Of a DNA stretch of 64,000 bases, positions 1-11,900 are shown in pieces. Positions within the stretch are counted from its first letter, which is position 1, and each line of letters begins with the position of its first letter. The notes beneath the pieces were generated by a model. It was not told where the DNA came from and did not search any database. It worked only from the letters and a program-made list of their open reading frames with translations. Both the position numbers and the translations under genes were made by a program. The stretch comes from Simmondsia chinensis (Eukaryota > Streptophyta > Magnoliopsida > Caryophyllales > Simmondsiaceae), in NCBI GenBank assembly GCA_018398585.1, contig JAGTTD010000025.1, forward strand, positions 17,427,578 to 17,491,577, given 5' to 3'.

Positions 1-799
1 TCAAACATACCTATATAAGCTCATTTTACGCCATTATAACCCATCATACACAGTGTATGATTCATCATACACCAATAATTACTTGAAACATAACTATATA
101 GGTTGATTTCACACCATTGTACCACTAATTACTTGAAAAAACCTGCAAATGTTAATTTTATACTATTAAAACCTATAATACATTGTGTATGATAAGTCAT
201 TTACCACTAATTACTCCAAACATACCTATATAAGCTCATTTTACACCATTATAACCCATCATACACAGTGTATGATTCATCATATGCCAATAATTACTTG
301 AAACATAACTATATAAGTTGATTTCACACCATTGTACCACTAATTACTTGAAAAAAACTTGCAAAAGTTAATTTTATACCATTAAAACCTATCATACATT
401 GTGTATGATAAGTCATTTACCACTAATTACTTCAAAAATACCTATATAAGCTCATTTTACGCCATTATAACCCATCATACACAGTGTATGATTCATCATA
501 CACCAATAATTACTTGAAACATAACTTTATCAATTGATTTCATACCATTGTACCACTAATTACTTGAAAAAAACCTGCAAAAGTTGATTTTATACCATTA
601 AAACCTATCATACATTGTGTATGATAAGTCATTTACCACTAATTATTTGAAACGTACCTATATATGCTCATTTTACACCATTATAACCCATCATACACAG
701 TGTATGATTCATCATACACTAATAATTACTTGAAACATAACTATATAAGTTGATTTCACACCATTATACTCCTAATTACTTGAAAAAAAACTTGCAAAA
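1..799. repeat. ~216-bp tandem satellite, left part (about 3.7 units)
   Basis: The motif CCTATATAAGCTCATTTTAC recurs with small changes at about 10, 225, 441 and 657, giving a period of 215-216 bp. Each unit holds two near-perfect dyads: ATCATACAC-A-GTGTATGAT and TATCATACA-TTG-TGTATGATA. Copies differ by a few substitutions. The array runs off the left edge of the window and resumes at 7087 after the CACTA insertion. No coding potential was seen. Confidence 0.93.
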
Positions 800-817
800 C
801 ACTACAAAAAAAGTGAC
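800..817. repeat. CACTA left terminal inverted repeat
   Basis: CACTAC, seven A, GTGAC. It pairs with the reverse complement of 7066-7086. The A-tract length differs between the ends (7 versus 10). Confidence 0.93.
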
Positions 818-829
818 AACTACCAACAA

Positions 830-1380
830 CAGGATTGTTGTTGGCAATGGCAATTTTTCTGTTGGTAAAGGCTTTACCAACATAAATCAGTCTGTTGGTA
901 AGCTGTTGGTATAGCCACTGTTGGTAAAAGTTTTACCAACAGAAATTTTAAACTGTTGGTAATAGCTTATCATTAGCAACAATTGTTCATTTGTTAGTAA
1001 AAGTTATACCAACAAAGTTTTCTGTTGGTAAAGTTACTACCAACCACAAATTCTCTATTGGTAAAGAGTATACCAACAATAAGTTCTTTATTGATAAAAG
1101 TTGTACCAATAAAAATTGTCTATTGGTAAAGGATTGTACCAACACAAATTTTTTGTTGGTAAAAGATTTTTTACCGACAACAAATTTTTTTTTTGGTAAA
1201 GATTATACCAATAAAAACTGCATGTTGGCAAAGGGTATTCCAACCAAAAAAAATTTCAATTGCTAAAAATTATTCCTACAATCAACATATAGTAGTAGAA
1301 GATATACCAACAAAGACTTTCTGTATATATCAACAAAAATTTTCCATCGCCAAGGATTTCCCAACAACTTCATACAACTA
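830..1380. repeat. CACTA left subterminal repeat array
   Basis: Dense short repeats of the type TTGGTAAAG and TACCAACA occur in both orientations. In En/Spm elements such subterminal motifs bind the TNPA protein; binding here is an inference. The short open frames in this stretch are translations of the repeats and are not called as genes. Confidence 0.8.
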
Positions 1381-1590
1381 GTCCCTTCATTGATACATAT
1401 ACATTTACCAACAACCAAATCCCCCACAACATCCAAAATACATCTTTAATATCATGTCTAATTTTGTGCTCAAAAAAATATATCATGTCTAATTTAATCC
1501 CCAACAAAAGAAAACAATCCAAAATAAATCCTAAAAGTTTATGTAGCAAAAAAGTTAAATTCATGATATATATGCAAAAAAGACATCCTC

Positions 1591-4224
1591 CTATATGTCA
1601 TCTTCATCTGTGTAATCTTGGTCTCCATGCTCTTGATTAAGCTCATCATCAACTAACATGCCCTTTTCCTGTGACAACGATTAACAAAGACGTTAAATGT
1701 TCCACTTAAACTCGATCCCAATCTTTTAGCACATAAGTTAGTTATTCATAATAGTTAGCAATCAAGTCCTAACATTTGCACCACCATATTTTGGAATATT
1801 TATCTTTATAATTCATATTCACTGTTGCAAAGCCAAAATAGATATATTTTGTCACAAGTAAATGATCAATAGTCAATTAGGTTCAATAAGAAACAACGTT
1901 AATTAACATACTATCGAGAACTATATTAGCTAACTTCAAACTAATAAAATGTTGCTCTACTACTATATGTTGAACAATTACCTTTTCTATAAATTTCAGA
2001 AGACTGGACTCGAAAAAGTTTATCTTTTCCCATGATTTCTTTAAACTCTCTTCTGAATTAGACCACTTCTCATTCATAATTTTCAGCTCCTCCTCCAACT
2101 TTCTGGTCTTAACCTGTTCCTTAACTAGAGCGGCACGCTTAGCACTAGAACGAGGAACCTTAATACCTAATCGATAAGTTTTTGCGTATCCATTATTGTT
2201 CTCTCCCACAACTTCAAAAAATGTCTTCCTTCGTTCTTCTTTAATGAATGCTTCATCTGCATCATCCGGAAGTTCTGATAGTCTCCTATCAATCTCCATC
2301 TGTATAAAGTAATATTTTAATCTATTAGAATGGGTATTGGAATGCATAAACACTAAACAAATTTAAAATGATCTAATAAATATAGCAATTATCAAACCAA
2401 GGCAGTAGAAGTATCATCATCAAGCGCAGCGTGATGCTTCGGAATATGAGTTTCCTTATAGATATCAATCTCATCGGGTTCTTTACCATCTTGTTTCCTC
2501 TATTCAAACAAGAATGTATATGTTACTTAACATAAAAATTTAGTGTATAAAAAGTATTGAAATATGAAACTAAAAAGAGCTTCAATTACCTTAGCTTTCC
2601 GTACTCTGGCAAAACTCTTGCTTCCTGCATAGTGTCTCGATTTTGATTCTTTTTGATTGGCTATAGCTCTTTGGCGGCGTTTCTGTATCAAAAATTATGA
2701 CACTATAAGAATAATTAATAAAAAAGCGGGAACTACAACCATTATCAATATAAGAATATTAGATCCATTATTACTATTACAATCACATTGATATACCTGC
2801 CCTTTTTCAGAAAAGTAAAATTCTACAAACTTTCTCCACTGTAAATCAGGTACAACGTCAGGTTTATTGCCCAAAGCTCTCTCTTTCGAGAAACCTTCAA
2901 TAAGGTCATTTCTCCACTCGCTTTTATTTTCTCTCCAACTAGAATTCATTTTTGAACGGACCCACATGTATGGCTCCCTTCCTTCGGGGAAGTAGTACTC
3001 TTCCTGAATATAAATACAACAATCATTTAGAACTCAAGCAATGTAACTAATAATCTATTTCTGTTTGTTACATAATAAGAAATAAGTTACATTTATGATT
3101 TGCCATATGTGGTCAATTCTCCACTCTTGCATTTCTGACCAATGCTCTAGATCAATTGGCAACTTTCGAGGATTTCTAGCATGAATCCCGATCGAAGTTG
3201 ACATTTTTCTTTGATTGTCGTCGTCGGGCTGACCTTTAGCATTAACATCAATAAAAATTTTGTCCTTCAACCTCTTTAATTTATTTGGCCCCCTCTTTTT
3301 CTTTTGAGGCTCCAATCCTACAACACCAAACAAATTCCATTAATATATATTAAAGGTGCTAATTTTAAGGCAAAAAAAATGTAATTGAGTACTAACTTTA
3401 CCAAATTAAAGTATTTGCTATATCATTAGTATATATTAAATACAATACTGCAATTAAAATCCTAAAAATATTATAACACAACCTGATTGAGTGCTTCTAG
3501 GTTGTTGTGCTTGCCCTTGAGATTGAGATGATGTACCAGATGTATTACTAATTCCAGACCCTAAACAAAGTCACTTGACATCAAAACATCGAACATAATG
3601 TGTACTTGATACAATGCCCACAATTACAAAATTAACATGATTAATTCACAACCTTGTCTTTCATTACTTCTAGATGTATCAAGCCTTTTCTCCCGCAATG
3701 GACAATTACGATTACCTTTAGTACCTTTTCAAATGGAAACGATAAAAAAAGGGGTGAGAAAGGGTTAAGAGTACCCATAACTAGTACACAATTACAAGAT
3801 AAAACATAATGTAATCTGAAAAAATAGACTCACGAATCATATTTTCCCCTTCATCGGGAATGATATTTTCTGCAACATGCTCTACTTCTGCTTCAACTTG
3901 TGCCAGATTATAATGCGTATGATCAGTAGGAAATAAAGCACGTCGTGCTTTTTGAAAGGATGTCTCATCATCACTCCGCTTTTGAGGTAGAGGACGATGA
4001 GCCAACCTAGGGTTGCAACGTAATTGCTGAAGAATATGTTGCGCTTGTGCTGTTTGATGATCATTTCTACGAAATGCCAATTTCTGCATAGAAAATAGGA
4101 ATGACAACATAGCAAAAAATATAATCGAGATATATTAACAAATAACAATATAGCAATAAGATGTGTGGAAAACCAGCAAATCCGACGACTTCACTAGCCT
4201 TCTCTTCATTCCAGTAGATGCCAT
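1591..4224 (-). CDS. TNPA-like CACTA transposase protein (Ptta/En/Spm, Transposase_24 type), 10 exons
   Basis: The exons, in transcript order, are 4224-4174, 4083-3834, 3724-3653, 3560-3483, 3317-3091, 3003-2797, 2682-2590, 2499-2398, 2299-1982 and 1668-1591. Every intron is GT-AG, phases agree at each junction, and about 491 residues read without a stop. The start MASTGMKRRL was chosen because it is the first Met giving a consistent frame. Family features include IGIHARNPRKLPI in exon 5, a Trp-rich stretch in exon 6, GSKSFARVR in exon 7, and KEPDEIDIYKETH in exon 8. Exon 9 is charged and probably coiled-coil, and the acidic tail ends DEDDI. By analogy it binds the subterminal repeats and helps a catalytic partner. 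That partner is missing from this element, so activity would need one supplied in trans. Confidence 0.85.
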
Positions 4225-4343
4225 GAAAACCTTCAACATTTAAGATTAGCAAACAAATACAATACAACAATATTCTTAAGATCATGGCATTTTATATTAA
4301 ACAAGCATAATGCTATAATCAACCACAATACCAGAACTCACAT

Positions 4344-4658
4344 TTAATAGAATTCAAAAATCCATGTCTCCATCTCCATCTCGCTACAAGTATCATTGCC
4401 CTCATAAACTTCTGATTCCCCATGACTATGCCATATGCTACGAGCATAATTAGAATCCATGCCTTTAAGTTGAAGATGGTGTTCCGTAGTGAGTTTATCT
4501 TTGCTATATCGATTAGCGCATAACTTACATGGGCACAGTATCAACCCATTTTCACCAACAACATTAAGAGCATACGAGACAAATGCTCACATTCCATTAT
4601 CAAATTCACTTGAAGCCCTTGGAAACTTCACCCAATCCTTATTTTTAAACACATCCAT
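4344..4658 (-). pseudogene. TNPD-like transposase, N-terminal fragment (transposase-associated domain)
   Basis: From the ATG at 4658 the frame reads MDVFKNKDWVKFPRAS, then a TGA at 4587-4589, then continues in frame with CPCKLCANRY and a C-terminal HSHGE. This is the N-terminal Transpos_assoc zinc-binding domain of plant CACTA TNPD proteins (CPC-x-C motif, then W..HGE). The large tnp2 catalytic domain that should follow is absent; the next sequence downstream is the TNPA-like gene. It is therefore a deletion remnant with one nonsense mutation. Confidence 0.75.
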
Positions 4659-6655
4659 ATGGTAAATCCTACACTTACCAATATTCACAAATCAATTACA
4701 ATAGAGAGTAAAATATCTATCCAAATCAACTGATACCATATAACTGCAATGTTCTAAGCTTGAATATTAGAACAGTGACTAGATGAGAAAATAATACAAT
4801 TGATAAAAATAGATCAACTGATCAAATTCTTTCAGTGCTAAGGCTAGAAATATTTTTCCATGTTTATTGGTCATATATGTTTGCTAAATATTCTAATACA
4901 TCAAGTAGGTGTTGTAGTTTTGAAGTAATTTTTTGTTCATTTCTTCATTGATTTACGTCATACAACTAGCTTATGCAATGTTTTAGTTCAACTTTTGGAG
5001 ATGTTATCATAGATTCCTTAAGACAAAATAAGTCAAGCACAGTAGTTTTAGTTCTACATAATTTTCTAACTTCCACATGGTATAACTTTTTTGTAGTGTT
5101 TAATTTAGTATGTTTGATTTCGTATTATACACAATCTTTGTAGTATAACTTCTAGGTTTGGTCTAAATCATTTATGGACATGAACATTAACATATGGCTC
5201 ACCTCGAACTTGAATCAGACAATATTTATAGCTCTAAATCACTAAAGCACACAAATTTCCATAAATTAAATAGTACAATCAGTACAAGATAACCTAATTA
5301 CCCCATCTTACTCACAATTAAAAGTAAAAAAACAGCAACAAGAATCAATATATCAACAAACATAAGATTTCAGTTAAACAGTTTAGAAAAAACTAGTTAC
5401 CTAATCCACACTAAATTCAAAGCAAATATACATGTTAATATCCACAAAACTAATGAATACAAACCACAAATTGCACGAAAAATAGATTAAAATCAAAAAA
5501 ATCAGAAGCACCACCACAATTCAAGCCCAAGAGTTGATAGAACCTCTTCAATATCCAAACCCACAACCTCCCGCCACAAAACTACTCAACAACTAGCAAC
5601 GACCAGCATAAATTTCAGTATAATTCATGTCTCATACAACAAATTCACATGTTTTAAACAAAATAAAATGTAAATTGCATATAAAAGCTCATATTTATAC
5701 CAGAAATTTAGGGCACTGAGCCTAGCGTGAGGGCTGTCAAGTCAAGCCAGAAGACCCAGCAGCGGTGGCCAGCGTGTTGGCGGTCGAGTCGTAGTCGTCG
5801 GCGTGGTTGATTGTTGGAGAGAAGTTGGGGTGTGTGTGGGTGAAGTGAAATAAGGGGATAGGCTGTGCGGTTTTGCTTTACCTTACCTTTTTTTTTGAAT
5901 GAATTATTAAATTTATTTAACTATTAAATTAATTTTGGGCTAGAATTGTAAGTATTGGGGGAAATTTGAGCGAGAAGAGGAAAAATTAAAGAGGAAATGA
6001 AAATTAAGGAGGGAAAATAAAAATTAAGTAAAAAAGAATTAAGTATTATTAATTTTTTTTAAATTTAAAACTAGTGACTGTGTTTGTAAATAATGATTCT
6101 TTTAATATTATAAGAATAATACTAACAATAAATTTATTTGTTTATAAATGTCTCTATTAATATTGGTCCAATATTAAAAATTTATTTGTTGGTAATATAA
6201 TTTTGTCCTTTGGTAATAGTTATGGAGGGAAAATGAAAATGAAGAGGAAAAATAAAAATTTTTGAAAACATTATTATTATTATTATTATTATTTTATTAT
6301 TTAAAGATAATATTATTTAAATACATGTTCAATTATAACTTATTACTATTTTGAGGTTTAGTGTGCTAAGTTTTTAATTCATAAATTTTGTAAAATAATA
6401 TTTTAATACAGCAAGTTACATATATTTTATAAAATCATCCAAATGGCTGTAAGAAAGAATAAAATGGGGCATAGTTACACCAATACAGATCGTTATTTAA
6501 ACTATTTTCTAATTATGTTTTTTGGACTAAAAAGTTATTTCACAAACGGCACTATAAAATTAATATATCAAACTTCATGGCATTAATATCTAAATTGCTC
6601 TAATAAATTTTTTATAATTACTAATTTTATCCAAAAATTTGTTTATTGATAAATA
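4659..6655 (-). other. CACTA interior without genes; probable minus-strand leader and promoter
   Basis: This is AT-rich sequence with no supported coding region. A short GC-rich island at about 5705-5860 lies upstream of the minus-strand genes and could be the promoter or first untranslated exon, as in other CACTA elements. That role is inferred from position only. A (TTA)n tract lies near 6270-6300. Confidence 0.4.
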
Positions 6656-6659
6656 CATC

Positions 6660-7065
6660 TATTGATATTAATTTAGTTTATACCAACAAAATTTATTTTA
6701 TTTGGCAATGATCTAGTCAATACCAACAAAATTTATTTCTGTAGACATTGAGCTAGTCAATACCAACAGCACTTATTTCTGTAGATATTGAGCTAGTCAG
6801 TACCAACAACACTTATTTCTGTTGGCATTGAGCTAGTCAATACCAACAGCACTTATTTCTGTTGGCATTGAGGTAGTCAATACCAACAGAAATCTATTTT
6901 GTTGGGATTGACTACATCAATACCAACAGAAATCTATTTTTATTGGGACTGAGTCTTTATTATTTTTACATTTTACTCCTTCTAAGTTATTACCAATAGT
7001 AACATTTTGTTGTTGGTAATGTATAACTATTACCAACAGAACCTGAAATACTACTGTTGGTAATG
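6660..7065. repeat. CACTA right subterminal repeat array
   Basis: Several near-identical units of the type AGTCAATACCAACA..CTTATTTCTGT occur with a period of about 60 bp, then further TACCAACAG/CTGTTGGTA motifs. They mirror the left subterminal region in inverted orientation. Confidence 0.8.
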
Positions 7066-7086
7066 GTCACTTTTTTTTTTGTAGTG
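7066..7086. repeat. CACTA right terminal inverted repeat
   Basis: GTCAC, ten T, GTAGTG. It is the inverted partner of 800-817 and is followed directly by the AAA target duplication. Confidence 0.93.
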
Positions 7087-7370
7087 AAAGTTGATTTTAT
7101 ACCATTAAAACCTATCATACATTGTATATGATAAGTCATTTACCACTAATTACTTGAAACATACCTAAATAAGTTCATTTTACACCATTATAACGTATCA
7201 TACACAATGTATGATTGATCATATACCACTAATTACTTGAAACACACCTAAACAAGTTGATTTCACACCATTAAAACCAATCATACACCATTAATGAGTT
7301 GAAACACACCAAAAGAAAATTATCATACACCATTTACACCAATCATGCACCATAAATGACTTGTAACACC
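7087..7370. repeat. ~216-bp tandem satellite, right part
   Basis: The satellite resumes in register after the CACTA element (GTTGATTTTATACCATT) and continues for a little over one unit, becoming more degenerate after about 7260. The dyad TATCATACATTGTATATGATA is still recognisable. Confidence 0.85.
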
Positions 7371-7950
7371 CCAATCTCATATGATAGAGACCCATTAACA
7401 ACAAATGCATGAAATGATCATTTTACCAACCGTTAAATGTGTAATGACTCAACCTTGAACCTATCGCAATGCCACAATGCTTCAAGCCCATTCTTACAAA
7501 GCCTTCTTCTTCTTCCAAAGCCACCACAAACAACTACCCAAGGGCCCAAGTAGGACAAGAAAACATGTAGGACGCTAAGAATGGAGCTCGAAAATTCGAA
7601 AATAATATTTTTTTTTGACAAAAAAATTTCGAAAATAATAGAAGAAGAAGAAAGAAGAGGGAATGAGATATCTCTGTTCAAAAAAAAAAGAGAGAGAATG
7701 AGATATAAGAGGAGGAAGACAAATGGGTGGGAAAAAAATGAAGAAAAGAAAGAGTGAAAAAAGTCAAAAAAGTGTCCCTTTGCCTGCCTTGCATTAAATG
7801 AGGAGAGAGAATGGGGGAGAGAGAGAGGACGGATGGGGAGGTGAGGTGGGAGGGCATTTTTGTCCAAAAAGAGTTATTTAGGGTAAAGGAGGTCTAAAAA
7901 AGCATAACTTGGGGCTAGGGGGTTTATTTCGTACTATTTCTCTTAAATCT
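7371..7950. other. Unclassified stretch with a purine-rich block
   Basis: There is no supported gene. About 7600-7860 is strongly GA-rich on the plus strand, with runs such as GAAGAAGAAGAAAGAAG. The open frame on the opposite strand is Phe/Ser-rich low complexity and is not called. It begins TTGTAACACCCC, which can be the start of an LTR, but no partner LTR was found. Confidence 0.4.
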
Positions 7951-7985
7951 TGTTGTGACCCCTTTATTGTTTCTTCTATGGTAAG
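7951..7985. repeat. Duplicated host segment A, left piece
   Basis: This short piece matches 25660-25699. Together with 19207-20073 it forms one segment paralogous to 25655-26505, split here by copia 1. The last five bases, GTAAG, are the copia target duplication. Confidence 0.8.
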
Positions 7986-8156
7986 TATTACGATATATTA
8001 TATTATATTAATTTTATTCTAATATTATTTTAATATTATTTTGATATTATTTTGATATTATTCTGATAATATTTTGTAATTATTTTTGTACTCTTTACTA
8101 TAAATATATGTCTTAGCAACCCTATTGGGCATGCTTCACTAATCTATATTCTCACA
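7986..8156 (+). repeat. Copia 1 5' LTR
   Basis: It is 171 bp and ends ..CTCACA. It is longer than the 3' LTR because of an AT-rich repeat expansion (ATTATTTTAATATT-type units, about 8015-8070). The first bases are TATTACG instead of TGTTTTAGG, so the terminal TG has been lost. Confidence 0.8.
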
Positions 8157-8169
8157 TGGTATCAAAGCA
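8157..8169 (+). promoter_or_regulatory. Copia 1 primer-binding site
   Basis: TGGTATCAAAGCA directly follows the 5' LTR. It is the usual initiator-methionine tRNA complementary site of plant copia elements. Confidence 0.8.
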
Positions 8170-8247
8170 TATCAACTCTAACTAAAACAAAATAAAGAAG
8201 AAAAAAAAGGGGACAAACGGGCGAGCGCAACAACCACCCATCCACAC

Positions 8248-8929
8248 TGTCACGAGCCTAGGTCCGTGACCTAAGTTCAAGACCGGATTGATCAATGAAC
8301 TTAGGGTTTAGAAGTTTTAGAGTTAAGATGAGAAAGAGAAGGTGAAAATTAGATGAGAAGTAGAGATAGAATTAAGACGAGAAAGAGAAGTATTTCATTG
8401 ATATTTGTAATTAAGGCGAGAAAGAGAAGTATTTCATTGATATTTGTTTGGATGATCAATACAAGTATAAGTTCCCCTATTTATGCTACTTACATCAATT
8501 CAAAAAATGAGCGGGAAAGAACTAACAATAATTCAAATAATTGGCGGGAAATAACCGTCCAAGCTAAAGGCGGGAACGGGTGGAGCGTGTTGGCTTCAAC
8601 CGTTTCTAGAGTGTTCTAGATTATTTTATATTCCCATGTGACTAATTAATTGAGTTAATACCCAATTATATTTATTGTTATTGGGCCTTAATCCAACTAA
8701 GTATGGGCCAAAAAACAAGAAAAGATAACGGGCCTTGAGAATGTCTGACTATGCTGGTGCGCGTCCTGGGTCGAGCCCAAGACAATGTCATGACATCCCT
8801 GGCAGCGAACTGGAGCGGTCCCGGACAAGCGAGCTGGGCCGGGCCTGGACATTCCCCTGGACGGACCTTGACAAGCCTCTGGCGCGACCTAGTGCGGACC
8901 CGACAGTGATCTGGACTGAGCCCGTGACA
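8248..8929 (-). repeat. Gypsy 1 LTR, 3' LTR of the minus-strand element
   Basis: It is 682 bp. It carries a duplicated ~35-bp block (GAGAAAGAGAAGTATTTCAT at 8379 and again near 8420) that is single in the other LTR, which explains most of the length difference. The adjacent GTGCCGCCCCCAAAAAAC (8930-8947) is the polypurine tract read on the minus strand. Confidence 0.92.
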
Positions 8930-8958
8930 GTGCCGCCCCCAAAAAACTATCCTTGTCC

Positions 8959-11900
8959 TCAAGGATTGAAGTGGGGAAACTGCTGGCGTATGAAAGTCCA
9001 GTCTTCCCAAGTCTCTTCTGCTACGTTCTTCCACTTGATCAGCACTTGTGCGATCTTCTTCTTGCCCCTTGTCACTGTTGGAAGCTTGAGCACCTCTTGA
9101 GGCATGACTTCCGGGTCCCCGTTTGAGTCACATTGTGGGAGTTCATTACTAATTTGAGCCCATTGCCCAATCTTCTTCTTGAGTCTGGACACATGAAAGA
9201 CCGGATGAATTTGGGCCCCTTCTAGAAGGCCCAACTTATAAGCAACTGATCCGATCTTGGCTATGACTGGGTATGGCCCATAGTAACGAGCTGCTAACTT
9301 TAGGTTCCTCCGTAGGGCCAAAGAAGTTTGATGGTATGGCTGAAGCTTGAGGTAGACCAAATCACCTACCTCAAACGCGCGTTCCGGCCTTTTCAAGTCT
9401 GCCATCTGTTTGTAACGGTGCTGTGCTGCCTTTAAATTTTCTTTGAGGATGTTGATCATGATGCCTTGTTCTGTGACGAAGTCCTCTACATCAGGAGAAG
9501 TTGAGTGGCAGGGCACATCCCAAGCCAAGAGTCGTGGTTCATACCCGTATAAGGCCTTGAACGGTGAAGTCTTTAAGGATGAGTGATAATTGGTATTGTA
9601 CCAGAATTCCGCAAGAGGCATCCATTGAGCCCATAGCTTGGGCTTGAGGAGGACCATAGCACGGAGGTAATTCTCTAGGCACTGGTTGACTCTCTCGGTC
9701 TGCCCATCAGTTTGTGGGTGGTACAAGCTGCTCATAAGCAAATTCACTCAAGCAAGACGCATTAGTTCCTTCAAGAATAGACTCAAGAAGGAAGAGTCCC
9801 TGTCTGAAACTGTGTCCTTTGGTAAGCCATGTAGACGGTAAATGTGGTCCAAGAAGAGCTGGGCCACGCGTGCTGCTGTATAAGTATGCGCCAACGTAAA
9901 AAAAATGGGCGTATTTAGTGAAACGATCCACCACAACCAAGATCACGTACTTCCCTTGGGACCTAGGGAGGCCCTCAATAAAATCCAGGCTGATGCTAGA
10001 CCAGGCCTGGTCTAGAATTGGCAGAGGCTGAAGAAGGCCTAGGTAGGGCACATGCTCGCCCTTAGTTCGTTGACAAACGTCACAGCTGCGCACCCATGCT
10101 TTGACACTGTCTCGGAGCTTGGGCCAGTAGAACATGCTCTTGACTCTCATAAGCGTGCTGGTTTCCCTTGAATGCCCACCCACTGGTGAGTCATGAAGGG
10201 CATGTAAGACTTTGTCTCTCACGGTTTCCCCCACATAGATGCATCCTTTATAGCGGATGATCCCTTGCTCAAGAGAAAATAGGGGTTGGCCCTTAGGATC
10301 AAGGGTCAGCTGGACTAAGAGCTGGGAGGCTTGGGCGTCATCAATGTAGCTGTCGCTAACCTCCTTCACCCAAGTTGGGGTGACAAGAGTTAGTTGTGAC
10401 AGCGTGCCTTGGTTCGGTCCTTCACTGCGTCTGGACAGTGCGTCTACGGCACAGTTCTCGGCCCCTTTGCGGTACTGAATGCCATAACTGAGGCCCATCA
10501 GCTTGGAGACTCCCTTTTGTTGAAGCCTTGTGCTGATGCGCTGGTCCAAGAGATGGCGCAAGCTAGAGTGGTCTGTTTTGATGATGAAATGGCTGTCTAG
10601 GAGGTAATGCCTCCATTTTTGGACGGCCATGATCATGGCCATGAGCTCCTTCTCGTACACGGATAGGCCCAAGTGTCATGGACTGAGGGCCTGGCTGAGA
10701 TAAGCCAAGGGCCTCCCCTTTTGGGTCAATACGGCTCCAATTCCCACATCACAAGCGTCCGTTTCCAAGACAAAGGGTTCGTTAAAGTCTGGCAGGGCCA
10801 GTACGGGTGCAGACATCATGGCAACCTTTAGGGACTCAAAGGCTTCTTGAGCGGCATCGTTCCAAAGGAAGGCCCCTTTCTTAACGAGGCTTGTTAGGGG
10901 CTTGCTCAACGTTCCATAGCCTTTGATGAACTTCCGATAATATCCAGTGAGACCAAGGAAGCCACGGAGGCTTTTGACACTCGTAGGCACGGGCCAATCT
11001 CTCATATCTTCAATCTTAGCTGCGTCGGTGGCCACTCCTTCTTGTGAGATAATATGCCCCAAATACTCAACATGGTCTTGTCCGAACATGCATTTGCTGC
11101 GCTTGGCGTACAGCTTATGGGCACGGAGCATGTCCAAGGCCAATGCTAAGTGTTGTAAGTGTGCGCCCATACCCGGGCTGTAAATCAATATGTCATCAAA
11201 GAAGACCAAGACGAACTTCCTCAAGAATGGGGCAAACACCTCATTCATTAGGGCCTGGAGCGTTGCTGGAGCGTTGGTCAGACCAAAGGGCATGACGCGG
11301 AACTCGTAGTGCCCTTGGTGTGTACAGAAAGCTATCTTGTGACGGTCTTCATTTCTGACTTGAATCTGATGGTACCTGGCTTGGAGGTCTATTTTTGAGA
11401 AAACCGCAGCCCCTTAGAGCTCATCCAAGAGATCATCAATGACCGGAATGGGAAACTTGTCTTTAACCATGATCTGATTGAGCTGGCAATAATCTACACA
11501 GAAGCGGTAAGTTCCATCCTTCTTTTTGACTAGGCGGACGGGTGAGGCAAATGGGCTCCTGCTTGGTTGTATGATTGAGGTCGTGAGCATCTCCTTCACT
11601 TGCTTCTCTATCTCATCTTTTTTATGATGAGGGTACCGGTAGGGCCTAATGTTAACAGGTTTGGCCCCGGGCAAGGTAGGAATGCCATGGTCATTAGTAC
11701 GAGGTTGAGGCAACCCCTTTGGAATGTCAAACACATCCCCATACTGATTCAGCAGGCGTGCCAAATCAAGATGCAGCTCATCTTCATGTGATTCGGTTCC
11801 CCTAGCCATAAAGAGGTGGCCTAGCACACAGCTGGCCTGTTTCTTCAAGAATCTTGTGATGCCACGCTTGGAAATGGAATGTAAGGTGGCTTGTTCAGCC

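Larger units (their letters stand above)
800..7086 (-). mobile_element. CACTA (En/Spm-type) DNA transposon inserted in the satellite
   Basis: The element starts CACTAC-A7-GTGAC and ends GTCAC-T10-GTAGTG, a matched terminal inverted repeat pair of the CACTA superfamily. It is flanked by a 3-bp AAA duplication (797-799 and 7087-7089). Removing the element and one AAA leaves GCAAAAGTT, the same junction seen in uninterrupted sister satellite units. Both ends carry many subterminal TTGGTA/TACCAA repeats. On the minus strand it contains a complete TNPA-like gene and a broken start of a TNPD-like gene. No tnp2 catalytic domain is visible, so the element is probably non-autonomous. Confidence 0.95.

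Noticed and set aside
1..799. CRISPR-like array
   Set aside because: The repeat is a 216-bp plant satellite without unique spacers, in a eukaryotic window.
991..1381. Two small Thr/Asn/Lys-rich proteins
   Set aside because: They are translations of the CACTA subterminal repeats.
7433..7867. Minus-strand 144-aa protein rich in Phe and Ser
   Set aside because: It lies in a GA-rich low-complexity block and has no recognisable motif.
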